From: Planctomycetota bacterium
Lineage (GTDB): Bacteria; Planctomycetota; Phycisphaerae; WQYP01; JAJZKY01
Direction: 5' to 3'
Length of the DNA: 10,940 nucleotides
Assembly: GCA_021803885.1 (NCBI GenBank)
Contig: JAJZKY010000095.1
Location: forward strand, 1-10,940
Shown here in pieces: positions 1 through 6,826 of this stretch. Positions within the stretch are counted from its first letter, which is position 1; every line of letters begins with the position of its first letter. Both the position numbers and the translations under genes were made by a program. Below the pieces are notes generated by a model. That model had not been told where the DNA came from and did no database searches. It saw only the letters and a list, made by a program, of their open reading frames with translations.

Positions 1-369
1 TACCTCTCTTCCGGTGTTCCGAATGACCTCATAGGAAGCCATATAGCAAAGGTGCGCGTCATCGCACTGGGGCCTGATAATTGGTCGGAACGTCTCCTTG
101 GCGAGGCTCCAGTGGAGAACGATGGCTCGTTTTACATAAAGATACCTTCTGACCACCCCGTTCGATTCGAGTTGATCGGTAAGAACGGTTCCGTGATTCG
201 CGAGCAGGATAGTTGGATCTGGGTGCGGAACGGTGAAGATATGGCATGCCTGGGCTGTCATGAAAACAATGCCGTAGTTCCCCAGGATCATTTCCCGCTT
301 GCGCTGAAGGGTTTCGATACGCCGTATTCCATTGGGCTGTCAGCACAATCACAACCGCACAACCATTGA
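1..369 (+). CDS. C-terminal part of a c-type cytochrome-like exported protein (5' end outside window)
   Basis: The reading frame is open from the first base, so this is the last 122 residues of a longer protein; the GTG at 52 is only an internal codon. Residues 83-87 of the fragment (bases 247-261) form a CLGCH heme c attachment motif, preceded by an SWIWVRNGED segment and followed by a short tail. The pattern 'PVRFELIGKNGS..., W..., NGE..ACLGCHE' resembles the C-terminal end of multidomain proteins related to the hydrazine synthase alpha subunit middle-domain family, which often end in one CxxCH after a beta-sandwich. That assignment is from memory of the family and is tentative; a hydrazine-related function is not implied. 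A covalently bound heme would place it in the periplasm. Its stop codon at 367-369 abuts the ribosome binding site of the next gene, so the two are almost certainly co-transcribed. Confidence 0.7.
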   Translation, partial: YLSSGVPNDLIGSHIAKVRVIALGPDNWSERLLGEAPVENDGSFYIKIPSDHPVRFELIGKNGSVIREQDSWIWVRNGEDMACLGCHENNAVVPQDHFPLALKGFDTPYSIGLSAQSQPHNH

Positions 370-375
370 GGAAAC

Positions 376-2085
376 ATGAGGATCTCTCGACGAACGTTTG
401 TAAGGCTAACTGCTGGCGCGGCCCCGTTGTGGGCGGCTCGTAGATTCCTGGGGATCGGCTTATCTGCACAGCATGAATCCCTTGTTTCGATTCCTCAGTT
501 CCTCGATGTCACTGCAAAATCGGGCATTAACTACCGGCATTCGTATGGAGAAAAGGAGTTGAGCTCGATTCTCGAAGGCACTGGCTCCGGCTGTGCCTGG
601 ATTGATTACAACAACGACGGACTGCTCGATCTCTACGTAGCGAATGGAAGGTATGTAGAGGGTCTGACAAACCATTCGTCCCCCGACGGAATTGATGCGA
701 CGAACCATCTCTATCGTAACAATGGCGATGGGACGTTTACTGACGTGACGGCGGAGGCCGGGGTGCCTGGAAAAGGCATGGGGACAGGTGTAACTGTCGG
801 AGATTTTGACAACGATGGGTACCCAGACATCTATGTCACAGGCTATAAGTCAGCAGTTCTGTATCACAATAATGGCGACGGGACCTTTACCGATGTGACG
901 GCGGATTCGGGGCTCGAGAATCCATTTTTCGGAGTCGGAGCTGCTTTCCTTGATTATGATCGCGACGGGCATCTCGATCTATTCGTCGGCAACTACCTTA
1001 GATTCGTCAACAGTTACCGGCAGTATTACCCAGGTGACCACTATCCTGGTCCTCTGGACTACGATCCTGAATTCAACCGACTATTTCATAACAACGGCGA
1101 CGGAACCTTTACGGACGTTTCGCGCGAATCGGGGATTGCGGCAGCACCTGGGCGAGCCATGGGCGTGACCGTGGGTGATTATGACAACGATGGGTGGCCG
1201 GATATCTACGTTGCTAACGACCACATGCCTAGCTTTCTTTACCACAACAACCGCAACGGGACCTTTACAGATGTCGCTCTCCAACTTGGCGTTGCCTATG
1301 GACAGGACGGGGAGGCGACAACAGCCATGGGACCGATTTTCGGCGACTACGATAATGACGGCTGGCAGGATCTGTTTGTTTCCGATGCACATTTTCATCG
1401 ACTTATGCACAATTCGGGCAAACATGGAGGTTTCTTTGAGGACGTGACGAATGCGTCCGGCATTGGCGAAGTGTCTGGACAGTATGTGGGTTGGGGCGAT
1501 GGGTTCTTTGACTTCGACAATGATGGATGGAAAGACATCTTTGTCGTGAATGGAGGCCTTGCCTGGCTTATTCCAATGGAGACCTCGTTGCTAAGAAACA
1601 ACGGCAACGGGACCTTCACCGACCTGTCGCGCGCAGCGGGGAGCTTCTTTCAGCAGCGCCATGTCAGCCGTTGCGCAGCGTTTGCTGATTATGACAATGA
1701 TGGGTATATCGATGCGTTTATCACGACGCTCGGGGGCAATGGAATTCTCCTGCACAACACACCGCCGCTTGACCGGCGCAATCATTGGCTAACGATAAAG
1801 CTGATTGGGACAAAGAGCAATCGCGACGGCTATGGGGCAAGTCTGGAAGCTGTTGCCGGGGGCTTGCATCAGACCATTCAGGCTGTCTCAGAGTCCGGTT
1901 ACCTATCGCAAGGGGACCCGCGGCCCCACTTTGGGCTGGGGGAACGTAGCGAAGTTGACGTGTTGACGATTCGCTGGCCCAGCGGATGCGTGCAGAGGCT
2001 CGAACATATTAAGGCGGATCAGATTCTAACCGTCAAGGAACCGGAGAACTCGCAGGAAGACCAGAACCTGAAGAAGGATAGATGA
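376..2085 (+). CDS. Tat-exported CRTAC1-family protein: FG-GAP/VCBS propeller with ASPIC/UnbV domain
   Basis: This 569-residue protein starts with a twin-arginine signal (SRRTFVR at residues 4-10, then an Ala-rich stretch), so it should be exported folded. Seven Asp-rich calcium-binding-like motifs of the form D-[YF]-[DN]-x-D-G-x-x-D occur at residues 77, 143, 193, 268, 324, 379 and 438, about 50-75 apart, as expected for a seven-bladed FG-GAP/VCBS propeller. Each blade boundary carries a GTFTD[VL] or similar strand (119, 169, 243, 295, 352, 412). Residues about 468-555 match an ASPIC/UnbV domain (NHWLTIKLIG, then NRDGYGA, SGYLSQGDPRPHFGLG, IRWPSG). The start ATG has GAGGA at 368-372, overlapping the previous stop. 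Proteins of this architecture are abundant in Acidobacteria and Planctomycetes and lack an established function; roles in adhesion, carbohydrate binding or metal binding are guesses. The family call is firm and the role unknown. Confidence 0.95.
   Translation: MRISRRTFVRLTAGAAPLWAARRFLGIGLSAQHESLVSIPQFLDVTAKSGINYRHSYGEKELSSILEGTGSGCAWIDYNNDGLLDLYVANGRYVEGLTNHSSPDGIDATNHLYRNNGDGTFTDVTAEAGVPGKGMGTGVTVGDFDNDGYPDIYVTGYKSAVLYHNNGDGTFTDVTADSGLENPFFGVGAAFLDYDRDGHLDLFVGNYLRFVNSYRQYYPGDHYPGPLDYDPEFNRLFHNNGDGTFTDVSRESGIAAAPGRAMGVTVGDYDNDGWPDIYVANDHMPSFLYHNNRNGTFTDVALQLGVAYGQDGEATTAMGPIFGDYDNDGWQDLFVSDAHFHRLMHNSGKHGGFFEDVTNASGIGEVSGQYVGWGDGFFDFDNDGWKDIFVVNGGLAWLIPMETSLLRNNGNGTFTDLSRAAGSFFQQRHVSRCAAFADYDNDGYIDAFITTLGGNGILLHNTPPLDRRNHWLTIKLIGTKSNRDGYGASLEAVAGGLHQTIQAVSESGYLSQGDPRPHFGLGERSEVDVLTIRWPSGCVQRLEHIKADQILTVKEPENSQEDQNLKKDR
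718..1632 (+). repeat. Dispersed coding repeat encoding NN-x-[DN]-GTFTD
   Basis: A near-identical stretch of about 30-36 bases recurs five times inside the CRTAC1-type gene, starting near 718, 868, 1090, 1246 and 1597. Each copy encodes Asn-Asn-Gly/Arg-Asp/Asn-Gly-Thr-Phe-Thr-Asp followed by Val or Leu. Spacing is irregular (150, 222, 156 and 351 bases) because blade loops differ in length. Synonymous differences between copies show selection on the protein rather than recent DNA duplication. Confidence 0.8.
2082..2085 (+). other. ATGA stop-start overlap
   Basis: The ATG of the YVTN/di-heme gene and the TGA of the CRTAC1-type gene share four bases. This supports translational coupling and roughly matched output of the two exported propeller proteins. 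Confidence 0.85.
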
Positions 2086-4043
2086 GCATGCATCTGGTAA
2101 GTAGAAGACCTCGAGTGGGCACAAGATGGGCCTTTCTGGGGATATTGTCGATCATCGCTTCCCTGGTTGTCGGTGAATTCTCTCGGCGTCCGGTCCCTGT
2201 CCTGGCGTCAACCTGGAGCACGCAATGGAGCCAGAACATTCGGTATTTGGATCCCGTTGCTCTAGCGCTTTCTCCCGGAGGCAAGCGGCTCTATGTGGTC
2301 TGTGAAGGCCGTAACGAAGTCCTCGTAGTCGATACACATAATCAACAGGTTGTCGGCATGGTTGGGGTCGGTCACAGGCCGGAGGGAATTACTGTATCAC
2401 CCCGCGGTAACACCCTTTATGTCACCAATGACTGGAGCAATTCGGTCTCAGTCATCAACGCAAATTCACTGCGCGTCATTCGCACCCTGAAAGTGGGTTG
2501 GGGACCGGTTGGAGTTACAACCGACCGCGATGCGAAATTTCTCTACACTGCAAACACTCTCGGCGACGACATCTCGGTCATCAATCTTTCCACGGGAAGT
2601 GAAATCAAGCGCCTTGCAGGCGGCCATTTTCCCGAATACGTCGCCCTGTCCAGAGACGGAGAATCGATCTACGTCTCCAATCTACTCGCCAGCCTCGCGC
2701 CGCCAGATGCGCCTCCGGTCTCTCAGCTAACTGTGATCAGCACTGCAAATCAGATTGTTACTAACCGGATCATGGTGCCCGGAGCCATCCAGCTTCGTTC
2801 TATTGCGCAACTGCCGGTGCGGGACGGAGGGTACCTGCTGATTCCGTTTCAGCAACCTCATAATCTGATTCCGCTAGTGCGGCTTCAGCAAGACTGGTAC
2901 ATGTCCCATGGGATGGTAGTGATCAGACCCGCGCAAAGCAGCGGGCAAACATCCCGGGTCATGGAGGTATTGCTCGACAATATCGATCAGTCCTTTGCAG
3001 ATGGGTTTGGCGCAGCCACCACCCCGAGCGGACGGCTGGCTCTCGTAACGGAGTCAGGGGCGGATATGGTTTCCGTCATTGACGTTGCGAAACTGAATCG
3101 ATTGCTGAAGCAGGTCCCCGCGTCCAATCCCGAGGCGCTGGCTGATCGATTAGACTCAGCCCGGCAATTCGTGATTGGCAGGCTACCCACGGGCAAGGAT
3201 CCCACAGCGGTGGTCGTTTCGCCAGATGGTCGATTTGCCTACATCGCAGACAGAACAGACGACAGAGTGACCGTCGTCGATTTGAAACAGATGAAGGTTG
3301 TCTCGGGCATCGATCTTGGCGGACCGCGTCAAATTACAGTGGAGCGGCGGGGACAGCAACTCTTCTTCCAAGCACGGTTCTGCTATGAAGGCCAGTTGGC
3401 ATGTGCGAGTTGTCATCCTCACGAGGGGTTTGAGGACGGCCTTGCGTGGAGTCTGGAAACTCCTAAACTGGGCCGCGATGTGACTGAGAACCGGACGCTA
3501 CTGGATATAGCTGGAACCTCTCCGTTTGACTGGCAAGGGATCAATCCCACTCTTCAGAGGCAGGATGGACCGCGAACGGCTGCGCTGATTTTCCGTTCGC
3601 AGGGCTTCAGCGCTAGACAGGTAACCGATCTAGTCACATATATTCGGTCGCTCAAATTGCCTCCGAATCCGCACCTTGCGGCGGATGGCCACCTTACCCC
3701 TACACAAGAACTTGGACGGGAACTCTTTTACCGGACCATGACCAACTATGGAACAATTATTCCACTTCGCGATCGTTGCTATTACTGCCACTCCCCACTG
3801 ACGCATTACACTTCGCGCGTAATGATGGACGTTGGAACGTCGACAAAATACGACATGTCAAAGAGCTGGGACGTGCCGCAGCTTCAGGGGGTCTGGATGA
3901 GGGCTCCATATCTGCATGACGGAGACGCCATGACCTTAGAGGAGATTTGGACAAATTTCAATCCTGACGATAAGCATGGAATCACATCCGATATGAACAA
4001 GAACCAGTTAAATGAGTTAATACAATACTTGAAGACACTTTAA
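2082..4043 (+). CDS. YVTN beta-propeller fused to di-heme cytochrome c peroxidase/MauG-like domain
   Basis: The 653-residue product has a hydrophobic export segment at residues 16-31 behind a basic N-terminus (SRRPRVGTR), so it is probably periplasmic. Residues about 55-430 hold YVTN/YncE-type propeller blades, seen in KRLYVVCEGRNEVLVVD, NTLYVTNDWSNSVSVIN, KFLYTANTLGDDISVIN, ESIYVSN and RFAYIADRTDDRVTVVD. Residues about 430-650 form a two-heme domain: CASCH at 441-445 (bases 3402-3416) and CYYCH at 566-570 (bases 3777-3791), followed by LQGVWMRAPYLHDG at 601-614 and TLEEIW, which matches the region after the second heme in the bacterial cytochrome c peroxidase/MauG superfamily. The start ATG overlaps the previous stop as ATGA (2082-2085), indicating translational coupling; ATG at 2088 is a possible alternative. 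Whether it reduces peroxide, oxidises a substrate or only carries electrons cannot be read from the sequence. Confidence 0.92.
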   Translation: MSMHLVSRRPRVGTRWAFLGILSIIASLVVGEFSRRPVPVLASTWSTQWSQNIRYLDPVALALSPGGKRLYVVCEGRNEVLVVDTHNQQVVGMVGVGHRPEGITVSPRGNTLYVTNDWSNSVSVINANSLRVIRTLKVGWGPVGVTTDRDAKFLYTANTLGDDISVINLSTGSEIKRLAGGHFPEYVALSRDGESIYVSNLLASLAPPDAPPVSQLTVISTANQIVTNRIMVPGAIQLRSIAQLPVRDGGYLLIPFQQPHNLIPLVRLQQDWYMSHGMVVIRPAQSSGQTSRVMEVLLDNIDQSFADGFGAATTPSGRLALVTESGADMVSVIDVAKLNRLLKQVPASNPEALADRLDSARQFVIGRLPTGKDPTAVVVSPDGRFAYIADRTDDRVTVVDLKQMKVVSGIDLGGPRQITVERRGQQLFFQARFCYEGQLACASCHPHEGFEDGLAWSLETPKLGRDVTENRTLLDIAGTSPFDWQGINPTLQRQDGPRTAALIFRSQGFSARQVTDLVTYIRSLKLPPNPHLAADGHLTPTQELGRELFYRTMTNYGTIIPLRDRCYYCHSPLTHYTSRVMMDVGTSTKYDMSKSWDVPQLQGVWMRAPYLHDGDAMTLEEIWTNFNPDDKHGITSDMNKNQLNELIQYLKTL

Positions 4044-4083
4044 CAAAGGTGGAAGTGCTAAGCTGTGTCGGCACCGCAGCGTT

Positions 4084-4096
4084 GGAGGAAAAGATG
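4084..4096 (+). promoter_or_regulatory. Ribosome binding site and ATG that decide the start of the Reg_prop gene
   Basis: GGAGGAA at 4084-4090 sits five bases (from GGAGG) before the ATG at 4094. The ATG is followed immediately by a good Sec signal peptide. An in-frame GTG at 4049 would add 15 residues in front of the signal and has no comparable ribosome site, so 4094 is preferred. Confidence 0.85.
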
Positions 4097-5254
4097 AAAC
4101 ATGCCTTGGGCGTCTTACTCTTAGTAGGTTCTAGTATGCTACTCTGTGCGACAACGCGATCGATCGCCCAGGACCTTCCCCTTTATACAAAATGGGTGAA
4201 TTACACGGCGGCCAACGGCTTTCCGAAAGGCGAAGTCTATTCCGTTGCCGTGAACGGCAATCAGATTTGGGCCGGAACTGAGCACGGGCTGGTGCTCGTT
4301 GAGGACGGGAGAGTGAAGAAGGCTTTTACAACTGCCGATGGTTTGGCGGGCGATGCAGTCATCTCAGTCGCCGTCAGCAAAGAGACAGGTGATGTCTGGG
4401 CCGGAACCTTTGGCGGGCTGAGCCGGTATTCGGCAGGCCAATTCAAAAATTACACTGATCTCACCAGCGGACTGGCGAACGATCTGGTTTACAGCGTAGC
4501 GATTCAGGGAAGGTATGTGTGGGCGGCAACCGCGGCGGGCATCAGCCGCTTGAATACGGATACCGGAGGGTGGAAGATCTTCACCGAGCAAAATTCTCCG
4601 TTTTCCGAACCCTGGGGTTATGGTGTGGCTGTCGGCGCGACAAGGATCTACATGGGCCTCTGGGGAGGAGGCGTTCTTATCTACAATCCGATTCACAAGT
4701 ATTGGCGGCGTTACACGGATCCGGACGAATCCATGGAGATTGTTCTGTACCGAAACCAGGGCCTTATCCACAACATGGTAAGTAGTATCGCTTACGACCG
4801 CGACACCAGGATGTTCTGGGCAGGAACCTATTTTGGCTTAAGCGGTTACGATGGGAGAAACTGGCACAACTACCTGACTAAGGACAGTGGACTAGCGTCG
4901 AACTTCATTAACGGCGTTGAGGCATCTGGTAACATTGTGTGGGTGTGCACTCAGAAGGGTCTGAACGAGTTTGATTATAAAACGAATACCTGGGTGACTT
5001 ATCGACCCGTAAATTGGCGCGCTCTTGATACAGCAGAGCCGACGACGGCACATCGAGGGGAGATTCTCATTGTGGCTCCCGGTGAAAAGATGCGCCGGAT
5101 GGAAACGCCCACCTCTCTCGCGCACAATTACGTTTTGAACATGGCATACCAGGGCAAGACAATATGGGTTGCCACGGCCGATGGGTTGAGCCACGGCTTT
5201 CCCGAGTCTCCCAAGACTGAACAACATTCCCATCCTGCGAACCAGGTCAACTAG
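4094..5254 (+). CDS. Secreted Reg_prop (two-component-regulator type) beta-propeller protein
   Basis: From the ATG at 4094 the product is 386 residues. A Sec signal peptide spans residues 1-26 (MKHALGVLLLVGSSMLL, with probable cleavage near SIAQ-DLP). The rest is built from repeats of about 40-55 residues with the Reg_prop pattern '[IVF]WAGT..GLS...': IWAGTEHGL near 58, VWAGTFGGL at 102, VWAATAAGI at 142, a degenerate YMGLWGGGV at 186, FWAGTYFGL at 241, VWVCTQKGL at 282 and IWVATADGL at 358. This gives about seven blades. In Bacteroidetes such propellers form the sensor of hybrid two-component systems, but here there is no transmembrane anchor, histidine kinase or DNA-binding domain, and the protein ends in a short polar His/Gln/Asn tail. 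It is therefore a free periplasmic or extracellular propeller, possibly binding glycans or a protein partner (inference). It lies 50 bases after the cytochrome fusion gene. Confidence 0.88.
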   Translation: MKHALGVLLLVGSSMLLCATTRSIAQDLPLYTKWVNYTAANGFPKGEVYSVAVNGNQIWAGTEHGLVLVEDGRVKKAFTTADGLAGDAVISVAVSKETGDVWAGTFGGLSRYSAGQFKNYTDLTSGLANDLVYSVAIQGRYVWAATAAGISRLNTDTGGWKIFTEQNSPFSEPWGYGVAVGATRIYMGLWGGGVLIYNPIHKYWRRYTDPDESMEIVLYRNQGLIHNMVSSIAYDRDTRMFWAGTYFGLSGYDGRNWHNYLTKDSGLASNFINGVEASGNIVWVCTQKGLNEFDYKTNTWVTYRPVNWRALDTAEPTTAHRGEILIVAPGEKMRRMETPTSLAHNYVLNMAYQGKTIWVATADGLSHGFPESPKTEQHSHPANQVN

Positions 5255-5270
5255 AGTTATCGCGATGAAA

Positions 5271-5291
5271 GCGGATGATGTCAGTATCCGC
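5271..5291. other. Short intergenic hairpin (6-bp stem, 9-base loop)
   Basis: GCGGAT at 5271-5276 pairs perfectly with ATCCGC at 5286-5291, just after the Reg_prop stop. No T-run follows, so it is not a standard intrinsic terminator; it could stabilise or process mRNA, or be chance. Confidence 0.3.
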
Positions 5292-5313
5292 ATATGCCGG
5301 CACTGGCGATCTT

Positions 5314-5335
5314 CCGGGAGTTAATTTCATCCCGG
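5314..5335. other. Second intergenic hairpin (6-bp GC-rich stem, 10-base loop)
   Basis: CCGGGA at 5314-5319 pairs with TCCCGG at 5330-5335, with two possible flanking G-U pairs. It lies 22 bases after the first hairpin in the 176-base gap, the largest gap between genes in the block. No T-tract follows. It may mark a processing or attenuation site, or be chance. Confidence 0.3.
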
Positions 5336-5430
5336 GGCGCGCAAGGGGTGAAAGTGAATGGAAGGAAGCCGGCGATATGTTCAGAAATGGTTAAGTACAG
5401 AGACGACGAAGGAGCAGAAAGGGGGTCGCC

Positions 5431-6747
5431 ATGAAGATAAAGATGATTGCGATGTGTCTGTGTAGCGTGGTAACTGTCGCGGGGGTTGGGCAGTCCGCGT
5501 CGTCCGTCACCACGGGACAAAGGAACCCGGCCATGCCCTACGCCAACATGCCAGCGGCCGCCATGCCTTATGGTCAATATCGTCGGCCTTACTTCGAATG
5601 GTATGTGCGACCGAGCACCCTGGAATACGACGGCGCGGAACGAAGCGATCCAGACCCGAGGCTGAGCACGCTCAAAAGCGTCAACATCGGCTTTCTTGGC
5701 CCCATTAGCAAGGATGATCCCGACTCACTCTACGGAATCGCGATGCTGCATGGAGCACAAATGGCGATCGATGACGCGAACGCTCAGGGTGGATATGCCG
5801 GAAAGCCGTTTTCGCTGAAAGTGTACGACGACTTGCCGCTTTGGGGCGCGTCGTCGATGGATATTGTAGAAATGTATTACAAGCAGCATGTGTGGGCGAT
5901 GCTCGGGTCCATCAACGGTGATAACACTCACGTTGAGTTAAGAGCGGCCTTGAAGCTGCAACTCCCGATCATCGATACGGGCACGACAGACCCTACTGTT
6001 ACGGAGACGCGAATTCAATGGCTGATTCACAATTTTCCGGATGACCGTCAGCAGGGGTACGCTCTCGCGGAATATATCTTTAACCATCTGAAGCTCAGAA
6101 ATGTGGGCATTCTGCGGGTGAACGGGAACTATGGACGCCGCGGCTACGAGGAGTTCTTCAACACCGCCCGGCGTATGGGCTTTCAGCCGACCGTCGTGGT
6201 TAAATATGCACCCGGCGCCGTTAGCTATGTCGAGCAGCTCAAGACCCTGAGATTGCTTAGGATTCAAGGTCTCGTGATCTGGGGCAGTGCGCGCCAGGCG
6301 GGCATGATTCTGAAGCAAATGCGAGCGATGGGGATGAATCAGCCTGTTTTTGGGAGCAGCCGGGTCGCTTATCCGCAACTAATCACGATCGCCGGAGCAG
6401 CGGCTAATGGTGTTGTGGCTATTTCCGCCATTGACCCTGCAAGCAGCAGTTCCAAGTGGCTGAGATTTCGTAGCGCATATATGGACCGTTACCACACCGA
6501 GCCCGGCCCTTATGCGTCCTACGCGTATGACGGCATGACGATGCTAATCGCCGCCATTCGTAAGGCAGGACTCAATCGGGCGCTCATCATGGACGCCCTG
6601 CGTCAGTATGAAATGAAGCCATATCAAGGTGTGAGCGGTCGGGCATTCTTTGATTACACCTTGAACAATATTGCGCCTGTCACATTTTCCAAAGTGGTGA
6701 ACGGTCACTTTGTCTACTGGCCGGAGCAGAGGGTGGGCGGCGAATGA
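5431..6747 (+). CDS. Periplasmic substrate-binding protein, branched-chain amino acid type (Peripla_BP_6), copy 1
   Basis: The product has 438 residues. A Sec signal covers about residues 1-24 (IAMCLCSVVTVAGV). A Pro/Ala/Tyr-rich linker at about 31-53 follows, with AMPY occurring twice, then a short YDGAERSDPDP segment. The type I periplasmic-binding fold starts near residue 82: VNIGFLGPIS, GAQMAIDDANAQGGYAGKPFSLKVYDD (105-133), MLGSINGDNT, PIIDTGTTDPTVT (179-191), DDRQQGYALAEYIF (204-217), and a C-terminal AYDGMTMLIAAIRKAGLNRA (365-384). These are hallmarks of LivJ/LivK-like ABC binding proteins. No permease or ATPase gene is in the window, so it may not serve uptake; it could present or sense the substrate of the downstream dehydrogenase (inference). 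The start is preceded by GGGGG at 5421-5425. Ligand unknown. Confidence 0.92.
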   Translation: MKIKMIAMCLCSVVTVAGVGQSASSVTTGQRNPAMPYANMPAAAMPYGQYRRPYFEWYVRPSTLEYDGAERSDPDPRLSTLKSVNIGFLGPISKDDPDSLYGIAMLHGAQMAIDDANAQGGYAGKPFSLKVYDDLPLWGASSMDIVEMYYKQHVWAMLGSINGDNTHVELRAALKLQLPIIDTGTTDPTVTETRIQWLIHNFPDDRQQGYALAEYIFNHLKLRNVGILRVNGNYGRRGYEEFFNTARRMGFQPTVVVKYAPGAVSYVEQLKTLRLLRIQGLVIWGSARQAGMILKQMRAMGMNQPVFGSSRVAYPQLITIAGAAANGVVAISAIDPASSSSKWLRFRSAYMDRYHTEPGPYASYAYDGMTMLIAAIRKAGLNRALIMDALRQYEMKPYQGVSGRAFFDYTLNNIAPVTFSKVVNGHFVYWPEQRVGGE

Positions 6748-6826
6748 GAGTTGACAGCCAATGCGGCGATAAGTCGAGCAGTGTGCAAAGCGTGTCTCTC
6801 TACCATGTTGGAGGCCCGAGCTGAAG

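Noticed and set aside
52..54. GTG at 52 as the start of a small 105-residue gene
   Set aside because: The frame is open to the window edge and encodes protein-like sequence upstream, so the gene is a truncated larger one.
1081..1425. Long open frame on the minus strand inside the CRTAC1-type gene
   Set aside because: It is an antisense shadow of the repeated Asp/Asn/Gly-rich codons and shows no recognisable domain or ribosome site.
718..1632. Repeated 30-36 base units considered as a CRISPR array or mobile repeat
   Set aside because: Copies are in frame within a propeller gene, irregularly spaced and vary at synonymous sites, so they are protein repeats.
2082..2170. Tat signal on the YVTN/di-heme protein based on SRRPRVG
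   Set aside because: The residues after the arginine pair do not fit the twin-arginine consensus, and c-type hemes are attached after Sec export.
4049..4093. GTG start at 4049 for the Reg_prop gene, giving a 401-residue product
   Set aside because: The extra 15 residues precede a complete signal peptide, while ATG 4094 has GGAGGAA at proper spacing.
4364..4771. 135-codon minus-strand open frame within the Reg_prop gene
   Set aside because: It overlaps a well-supported gene completely, and its translation has no recognisable family features.
6751..6779. TTGACA at 6751-6756 as a -35 box for the second binding-protein gene
   Set aside because: No acceptable -10 hexamer lies 16-18 bases downstream; the bases there read TCGAGC.
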